From assembly GCA_024643945.1 (NCBI GenBank), contig JAHELX010000440.1, forward strand, positions 1 through 5,582: a DNA stretch of 5,582 bases, read 5' to 3'. Below, one piece after another: positions 4,965 to 5,582 of this stretch. The notes below the pieces were generated by a model. The model searched no databases, was not told the origin of the DNA, and saw only the letters and a program-made list of their open reading frames with translations. Source of the stretch: Anaerolineales bacterium (GTDB lineage Bacteria; Chloroflexota; Anaerolineae; 4572-78; NAK82). Both the position numbers and the translations under genes were made by a program. Position 1 is the stretch's first letter. Every line of letters begins with the position of its first letter.

Positions 4965-5582
4965 ATTCCGGTCCGAAGTTCAGATTTGCTCTTTTTGCAA
5001 GCGCACCCAGGACGAGGTGAATCGGCTGATCGCCGGCCCTGATCGGGTTTTCATCTGTGATGAGTGTGTGGATCTTTGCAAAGAGATTCTGGAAGAAGAG
5101 ACCGAGCCGGTTATGCCGGCCGAATTCTCAATGGGGCGCATCCCTTCCCCTAAAGAGATCTACCAAAAGCTAAATGAATGGGTTGTGGGCCAGGACCGGG
5201 CCAAAAAAGTACTCTCGGTCGCCGTTTACAACCACTACAAACGCATCGCCGCGGGTGCACAGGAGGAGGTAGAGCTGCAGAAGAGCAATATCTTACTCAT
5301 CGGCCCTACCGGCTGCGGCAAAACGTTACTGGCCGAAACCCTGGCCCGCATCCTCGACGTACCCTTCTGCATCGCCGACGCCACCGCCCTCACCGAGGCG
5401 GGCTACGTGGGCGAAGATGTGGAAAACATCCTGCTGCGCCTGATTCAAAACGCCGATTACGACGTGCAACGGGCTGAAACGGGCATCATCTACATTGATG
5501 AAATCGACAAGATTGCCCGTAAAACCGGCGACAATCCGTCCATTACCCGCGACGTCTCGGGTGAAGGGGTGCAACAGGCACT
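4954..5582 (+). CDS. clpX: ATP-dependent Clp protease ATP-binding subunit ClpX, N-terminal half (runs off right edge)
   Basis: 209 codons are visible from ATG 4954, about half of a normal ClpX of some 420 residues. ClpX is a hexameric AAA+ unfoldase that pulls tagged or native substrates into ClpP. The N-terminal zinc-binding domain has C12, C15, C35 and C38 (CSFC and CDEC). The AAA+ module follows: GPTGCGKT Walker A at 117-124, the GYVG pore loop at 150-153, IIYIDEIDK Walker B at 178-186 with D182 and E183, and SGEGVQQA at 202-209. The start overlaps the clpP end by 11 nt in another frame, with GAGGAG (4938-4943) 10 nt upstream as SD inside clpP. The IGF loop that docks on ClpP lies beyond the window. 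No defects are seen. Confidence 0.97.
   Translation, partial: MASRFRSEVQICSFCKRTQDEVNRLIAGPDRVFICDECVDLCKEILEEETEPVMPAEFSMGRIPSPKEIYQKLNEWVVGQDRAKKVLSVAVYNHYKRIAAGAQEEVELQKSNILLIGPTGCGKTLLAETLARILDVPFCIADATALTEAGYVGEDVENILLRLIQNADYDVQRAETGIIYIDEIDKIARKTGDNPSITRDVSGEGVQQA

Overview
The window carries a rightward housekeeping protein-quality-control operon, tig-clpP-clpX (trigger factor, ClpP protease, ClpX unfoldase; clpX is cut by the right edge). Its left half looks like accessory sequence: a leftward lipoprotein of the arylsulfotransferase (ASST) family and, at the left edge, the N-terminal end of a leftward nucleotidyltransferase resembling lincosamide/aminoglycoside resistance enzymes. 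The organism is a bacterium of moderate GC. The divergent trigger factor and the style of the ClpP and ClpX sequences suggest Chloroflexota (Anaerolineae/Caldilineae-like). That assignment is an inference from sequence feel and was not tested by any search.

Layout: 1-182 (minus) is the nucleotidyltransferase start. 183-551 is non-coding and holds a weak leftward promoter and an attC-like half site. 552-2384 (minus) is the ASST-family lipoprotein. 2385-2893 is a dense divergent intergenic region. On the minus strand it has a good promoter (TTGAAA-17-TAATAT), an 8-bp hairpin, a 36-bp recombinase-type inverted repeat and an SD for the ASST gene. On the plus strand it has two tandem promoters, a cluster of two kinds of operator-like half sites and a strong SD for tig. 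2894-4258 is tig, which starts at TTG. 4341-4964 is clpP. 4954-5582 is the clpX 5' part, overlapping clpP by 11 nt.

How the genes work together: trigger factor binds nascent chains at the ribosome exit. ClpX recognises and unfolds substrates and feeds them into the ClpP chamber. Co-transcription matches folding capacity to degradation capacity. The promoter region of this operon carries CIRCE-like TTAGCAC/GTGCTAA half sites in a non-canonical arrangement, together with four TACCAG/CTGGTA half sites, so stress-linked control is plausible but unproven. The ASST-family lipoprotein is an exported, probably membrane-anchored beta-propeller protein with no evident functional link to the operon.

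I found no new multi-gene system. The most unusual parts are the 2412-2463 recombinase-like inverted repeat, the tig operator cluster at 2777-2854, and the attC-like half site beside a resistance-type gene at the left edge.
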